A stretch of 64,000 nucleotides of DNA from Marsupella aquatica. Taxonomy: Eukaryota; Marchantiophyta. Below the pieces are notes generated by a model. The model made no database searches. It was not told the DNA's origin and was given only the letters and a program-made list of their open reading frames with translations. The stretch lies in the NCBI GenBank assembly GCA_973895155.1, contig OZ316891.1:23188001-23252000 (forward strand), given 5' to 3'. Below, in pieces: positions 59,176 to 64,000 of this stretch (within the stretch, counting starts at the first letter, position 1; every line of letters begins with the position of its first letter). The position numbers and the translations under genes are program-made.

Positions 59176-60240
59176 TCAGAAATATTCGCCATGATACCAA
59201 TCACCCAGGAGCTCCTTGAAGCGGTAGCGGCTTCCACCAAGGTGCCAGCTGATGTATCCCTGGTAATACTGCTGAATTTTTTTCTTCCATTCTAGAGAGC
59301 CACTCTCTTCAATGATGGCCATGACGCGAATCCGTTGGTCCACCAAGTAGTCTGCTACATCCCTCAGGGCGTCCAGACGGCTCAGCTTTTTCACCTTGGC
59401 ATTGATGAGAATAGCGATGGCGGTCTCCCCGTCCTGCACCTCCTTGTAGAACGACAGCACGTCGTTGATGAGGTTGAAGCCTTCGACCATCTCCGGCACC
59501 AGCGGGTAGAGGTAGTTGTAGTAGAAACGATCGTCCGTCTTCTGCGAGGTATTGCTACCGCTGGTGTCCATGATGACGTAGCTCGCGTAGGCTTCCGAAA
59601 TCCCCGACTTATAGCGGAGGAAGTTGCAGAAGAGGCGCATCTCTGGCATGTAGTTTATGGGGTTCTCGTGGTAGTGTACCTCCAACAGGTTGCCCTGCAG
59701 AAAGTCTAAGGTGGATTTCACCAGAATGCTCAGCGTGCGAGGATGTGCCGGGAAGAAGGGATTCTGCTCCGTCCGCAGGTAGTGCATGAGGTCCATAAGC
59801 ACCGGGTGCAGATCTCCTCGACCGGGGTAGGCTGCGGCATACCCTTGCGGGTCACACATCTTCATCTGAAACAACGCAAGGTCCTTCACGAACACATCCT
59901 TAGCTTCGCCGGTGAGGCTCTGCGACAAGTCGTCGATTGTTATCGTCAGAGCCGTGAGGTGCGCGAGAGTCACCTGCACGTCCACGGGGTGGAGCTTGAT
60001 GACGAGCCCCGGAAAGCCGGAGCTAACTCTGATCACTTCAGGATCTATGTAGGACCCGCAAAGGGCGGTGACCGCGGCACCGACTTGGAGGCAGCTATCG
60101 GGTCTGCAGGCGTCTGCAGAGTTGTCGAAGCACATTCGGTCCAGGAAGTCCAGGTAGATGGAGCGCAGTTCATCAGTGAAGGGCCCTGCATCCGGCTGGC
60201 TAACAAGAGAGTTGTGAGTTTCACTTTGAGGAGAAGCCAT
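59176..60240 (-). CDS. Microbial-type terpene synthase-like protein (MTPSL), intronless
   Basis: A class I terpene synthase fold that ionises a prenyl diphosphate in the cytosol or plastid. The ATG is at 60238-60240 (MASPQSETHNS). An upstream GTG in frame is not a plant start. The protein has 354 residues, the usual length for microbial-type enzymes and much shorter than seed-plant terpene synthases. The first metal site reads ITIDDLSQSL at about residue 105. The second is NDVLSFYKE, an exact NDxxSxxxE triad, near residue 265. GGSRYRF near residue 340 fits the C-terminal RY diphosphate sensor. No transit peptide is obvious. Such genes occur in non-seed plants and are thought to come from bacteria or fungi. 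The product cannot be predicted. The frame is intact, unlike the transposon genes. Confidence 0.88.
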   Translation of the reverse strand: MASPQSETHNSLVSQPDAGPFTDELRSIYLDFLDRMCFDNSADACRPDSCLQVGAAVTALCGSYIDPEVIRVSSGFPGLVIKLHPVDVQVTLAHLTALTITIDDLSQSLTGEAKDVFVKDLALFQMKMCDPQGYAAAYPGRGDLHPVLMDLMHYLRTEQNPFFPAHPRTLSILVKSTLDFLQGNLLEVHYHENPINYMPEMRLFCNFLRYKSGISEAYASYVIMDTSGSNTSQKTDDRFYYNYLYPLVPEMVEGFNLINDVLSFYKEVQDGETAIAILINAKVKKLSRLDALRDVADYLVDQRIRVMAIIEESGSLEWKKKIQQYYQGYISWHLGGSRYRFKELLGDWYHGEYF

Positions 60241-60880
60241 GGCTACGTACGCACTCACAAGTGCTGGAATCTTGTTGCAAGCTCAAAAACCAACGGAGAG
60301 CCTGGCAGGCTGGAGATCAAACACAATGAGAACTGGTTGCGAATGACTGGTGGCCGCAACCGAGGGCTTTTCAATTGAGGGACCTTACAGAACGAGAACA
60401 AAAGTTGTCAGGTCACTCATGTTTAGATCTTACTACACTCAGGACATATACCTAACCCACAAGTCCATTTAAAGTGTCTCCTGACAAAAAAGGTGGTCAG
60501 GTCATGAATATAATGACAAAAAAGTGGCCAGGTAATGAATATAATGAAGTCTAAATTTTGGCCAAACTACCGCATGTGCATTTTGTCCTTTCAAAACATC
60601 ACCCCCATAGATGAACTAAACTTTGGCCAAAACTACCACATAAGTATTTTGGGGACCCAACTTTGTCCAAAATGAACACAAGTATTTGGGGGAACCACAC
60701 CAGCCCAAGTAGGGTTCCGAGAAGTCCGGTGCACAAGTGATCTGATTGGGAGAAGTCCAGTACACAAGTGATCTGATTGGGGCCCTTCCCCCTTTTTCCT
60801 TCCCTTCATTAGGTTGCTTTGCCATTGGGATCATGTTTCCCGGTTCGGCATTTTTTGCCCTTGGGCAGTGTGATATATAG
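60241..60880. other. 5' flank of the terpene synthase-like gene
   Basis: No gene. Short duplications occur: GTGGTCAGGTCATGAATATAATGA-like words near 60490-60545 and ACAAGTGATCTGATTGGG at about 60732 and 60764. The core promoter could not be placed with confidence. Confidence 0.4.
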
Positions 60881-61097
60881 TACACAAGTGATCTCTCAAT
60901 TTCATGTGAAGCCCATAAGTGGTCTCTTAATTTCATGTAAAGCCAAAGTGGAGTACAAAAGAGATCTCTCAATGTCATGTGAAGCCGACAAGTGGTCTCT
61001 TAATTTCATGTAAAGCCAAAGTGGAGTACACAAGTGATCTCTCAATTTCATGTGGAGCCCACAAGTGGTCTCTTAATTTCATGTAAAGCCAAGGTGG
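60881..61097. repeat. 73-bp tandem array, three units
   Basis: Units start at 60881, 60954 and 61027, 73 bases apart (TACACAAGTGATCTCTCAAT...). Each unit is itself a diverged pair: TCTCAATTTCATGTGAAGCC and TCTTAATTTCATGTAAAGCC. It lies about 640 bases upstream of the terpene synthase-like start. Confidence 0.9.
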
Positions 61098-61439
61098 ACT
61101 GGTCACTTTGATGTGAATGGGTGTTGGGTGTTGCGATTGAAGTAGACTGGTCACTTTGATACGAATGGTTGTTATGATGAAATCTAAATGCACCTTGGTT
61201 TCTATCACTTGTGGTGCGTCTGCGCTCCCCTTCAGAAGTTTTGGGGCTCGATTGTCATCCAATTTGGTGGCCTACTCCGACAAGCAAAATCCCGCGCTTC
61301 CCGAGCATCAGTCATAATGACAGGCCTCAACAGAACGTCCAGGTACTGGTGATGCGGATCTGGCAGTCCGGGGGAAGCAACTATTTTTCGTCACCAGCCT
61401 GCTCTTCAACCCATGCGGTTTAGACCGATCACAGCATTT

Positions 61440-61690
61440 TTAGGCCACCAAATTAGAAGAGTCTTCTCTGCGGACATTCCCTCACCTCCAACAATTGGAA
61501 GTGTTATTGGGGCATTAATACCGACGACTTGGGCAGGGAAAGGTTCATAATTTCAGTTCCTACCCGTGTGTTGATGGCTACCTTCTCACCAGTCCAGATC
61601 GATGTCAACTCTTTTACTTCTGAAGGGTTGGTGGCCCTAGTTGATATTGACAATCCCTTCTCAGCCCGTGGGTGGGTCCGAGGGTGAGTG
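61440..61690 (+). pseudogene. Coding-like remnant, unknown
   Basis: One plus frame reads INTDDLGRERFIISVPTRVL, MATFSPVQIDVNSFTSEGL and VALVDIDNPFSARGWVRG before a TGA near 61685. Composition looks like protein, perhaps a LINE or DUF4283-type fragment, but no family motif is certain. Confidence 0.2.
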
Positions 61691-61798
61691 CCGCTCGGCA
61701 TTTTGTTAGTGGCCAAAATTTGTCAAATTCCACCTCCCCCAAAAGTGGCTAGCTTTAGCCACTTTTGGCTAAAATTCATTCATATTTTTCTGTCTCAT

Positions 61799-61898
61799 NN
61801 NNNNNNNNNNNNNNNNNNNNNNNNNNNNNNNNNNNNNNNNNNNNNNNNNNNNNNNNNNNNNNNNNNNNNNNNNNNNNNNNNNNNNNNNNNNNNNNNNN
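61799..61898. other. Assembly gap of exactly 100 N
   Basis: One hundred unknown bases, the usual placeholder for a gap of unknown size. The sequence after it is the inverted copy of 53985-56086. Confidence 0.99.
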
Positions 61899-64000
61899 CT
61901 GAGTGAGTGCCATGAGACCAAATTATCCAAATTAATATTTTCTTTGCCAAAATTTACAAATTTCTAGGCCCAAACCTACATTTTATGCAACACAAATGTT
62001 CATTTTTCTTCACCCGAATATACAATTCTTATGTCCAAAAGTGTGTATGTAAGTGCCCAAATGTACAAAGTTCTTTAAGGAACATAGTACGTGATGAGAG
62101 GCGACTATAACATGACTGGAAAATCTTACTAATAAATTGTCAACATAAGCTAGAGTTGAGGCCCAGGCTTCTACAGTGAGACCTCTAGACAGTGACTCTA
62201 GGTCCCACCAAAATTTGCCCAAAATTTGCAAACGGAAAGAACCATGAGTAATCATTCCTATTGATGTCATTCCATCATTCCTGGCTAGCTCATGATGTCA
62301 ATTATGCACAAAACAATGACTTTAAATTCTTACCTACAGAATAATGGTTACAATGAATGCAAATTGAAAGTGAAGCCTGGATGGACCACCATGTTAGACA
62401 TAGTGCTCCCATGGACCACATTTTGGTGGTCCCTGGGAATTTTGGGCTTGTATCTTGATGATTATAAATCTTAAAATTATTTTTAGTTTTCACCTGCAAG
62501 GGCAACTAGAGAAGGAGGAGACAAAACAAAACATAAGCCCTAATATTTCATATTAACACAATGAAAATTAATATAATATAATTTACCCCTTGGCATTCCA
62601 TGATGAATACTTCAACCAAAATGGCCAAAAATTCAAGGTCACTTTCATGGAATTGTAGCTTACCTACCCCTCTAGCACATGCTCAAAACAAAAAAATATT
62701 GAATTTATGAGCATGAAGTTATTACAATTAGAAACGTGTTCCATGTGGTTTCAAAAGACCAACCTTTAGGTCCAAGGGAACCTCGTTTTCTTACAAATCA
62801 GGGTCCAAGGGAGCATCATTTTCTTACAAATGAGTACCGACAAACGAGGTCTGGCGGAATCGACAACATAATGTCAATGCAATTGTTGCGTTTGATTATG
62901 GGTTGGTAATGACCGGTGCAATTATGCGACCAGCATGAAGGTTAGTCAAATAGTGCGATTGTGGATGCGTGGGTGACCAATGACAAAGGGGCTTAGGTAA
63001 GGTGTTAGCGGCTTTTTCTTCTTCGGTGTGACACCAGAGAGCTCTGGGTCCTGCGACGTCGGTGGGAGATAAAACACTGAAAACAATTCACATCTGAAGA
63101 AGAGCACACGAGAATTCTGTTTCAAGGATTGTGCTTCCAGAGTACATTCAAGCTACAAGAACTGTGGATTTAAAAATTGCACACACATCTCACTGACTTA
63201 GTCCAGCACCTGTGGCGAGTCTAAGTTCTCAAGCTTGAGACAGTCACAGCGATGGGGGAGTCGGTGCTGTCCACATTTTGGAGATACGCAGAGATGGGGG
63301 ACTCAGGGCTGTCGACATCATTATCGATAGTGCTGGCCGTGGTGCTGGGCGGGGCTATTCTGCTGTGGGCGCAGCGATCGTACACTCTGTACTCATTGCG
63401 AAGGACCGATGCCGTGCTGCCCAAAGGCTCGCTGGGCTGGCCTATCGTTGGGGAATCATTCGACTTGCTCCGTGATCCAAAAGAATTTGCTTATTCTCGC
63501 GTCAGCAGGTAATTAATCTCTTATTCATGAATTGAACAGTCATGGTCTTGAATTGGCTTCTGCAGGTAGATCTCTTGTTCATGTAATGATTTTGGCTTGG
63601 CGCCTGCTCAATGATGTCCCATCATTATCATTATGGATCTCTCCTTGCCTAAAATGGTACGTGGGCACTTAGACAAGGGCAAGCTAGCTAGCAACTCAAT
63701 CATTCCTGCAATATGTCCCTTCGGCATCTTGCTTTGTGGCTTGTCATCTCGCTTTCTAGCTTGTCACTCACTCTCTCCCAGTCGGGAGAAATGCGTCCAG
63801 TTCACTAGCGAAAGTGAAGGAAGAAATTTTGGTGGGCAATGTCCCTATGTAGGAGGATGCATGTCCCCCGTTCAAAGACTAGTCTGACATATTTAAGTGG
63901 ACTAGTCTGAAATATCTAAGCGCCACGGCTTCGAATGGTCAACAGCTCGGGTTGATGTCAGACTATTGGGGGGCAGCGATTCAATTGCAAATTACAAAGG
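61899..64000 (-). repeat. Right arm of the large inverted repeat
   Basis: Reverse complement of 53985-56086 with no indel. It begins directly after the N gap and runs to the window edge, so its full length is unknown. The first base corresponds to the first base of the MITE at 56086. Confidence 0.95.
63252..63508 (+). CDS. Cytochrome P450, second copy, exon 1 only in window
   Basis: Identical to exon 1 of the P450 at 54477-54733: ATG 63252, membrane anchor, LPKGSLGWPIVGESFDLLR and the same GTAATT donor at 63509. Exon 2 would start near 64072, beyond the window. If the inverted repeat is real, two head-to-head P450 genes flank the terpene synthase-like gene. If not, this is one gene assembled twice. 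Confidence 0.7.

Noticed and set aside
59335-60378. Open frames on the plus strand over the terpene synthase-like gene
   Set aside because: They are antisense shadows of the intact minus-strand gene with unlikely composition.

Overview
The window looks like nuclear DNA of a non-seed land plant (bryophyte, lycophyte or fern grade). The evidence is a microbial-type terpene synthase-like gene, which is typical of non-seed plants, a multi-exon plant cytochrome P450 of the CYP85-clan type, and plant-style CACTA, Mutator-like and LTR-like elements with short GT-AG introns. No species can be named from the sequence alone.

Layout. 1-8291: the right part of a CACTA (En/Spm) transposon with a TnpA/Ptta-like gene, a decayed Tnp2 transposase, a DUF4216-type exon split by a 665-bp transposon, and a right terminus at 8291. 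8341-19642: element A, with a sharp left terminus, a Mutator-like (RNase H/SWIM) transposase on the minus strand, and a divergent plus-strand gene with a ParB/Srx-like domain followed by a DNA-methyltransferase-like fold. 19643-23049: R1, a degenerate retroelement-like repeat. 23050-about 29700: element B, a decayed relative of A. 29700-35000: tandem repeats and old retroelement debris. About 35000-39000: R2, a longer sister copy of R1. 39001-50160: element C, a different transposase-like gene (minus) divergent from a third ParB plus methyltransferase-like gene (plus), then an FCP1/NIF-like phosphatase gene split by a MITE. 51134-60240: a host-type region with a P450 and an intronless terpene synthase-like gene. 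61799-61898: a 100-N gap, followed by an apparently perfect inverted copy of 53985-56086 that runs to the window end.

The main candidate for an undescribed system is the A/B/C family. Each element pairs a ParB/Srx-like plus N6/N4-methyltransferase-like protein with its own short palindromic DNA motif. The motif is repeated between the divergent genes (A and C) and inside introns: TAGCGCCAGGCGCTA in A, a TTAGCGA-n-CTCGCTAA type in B, and a 25-bp TTGGA...TCCAA type in C. A and B carry different palindromes at three homologous intron positions. A 365-bp MITE at 56086-56450 has the terminus of element A and an exact copy of A's palindrome, so it is probably a non-autonomous derivative. The design resembles ParB-parS recognition and the motif-specific anti-silencing of VANDAL Mutator-like elements. 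Function here is inferred, not shown.

Most transposon genes carry stops or frameshifts. Where R1 and R2 can be compared, most private stops are CAG to TAG changes, as expected from deamination of methylated cytosine. Exon edges were placed by eye.
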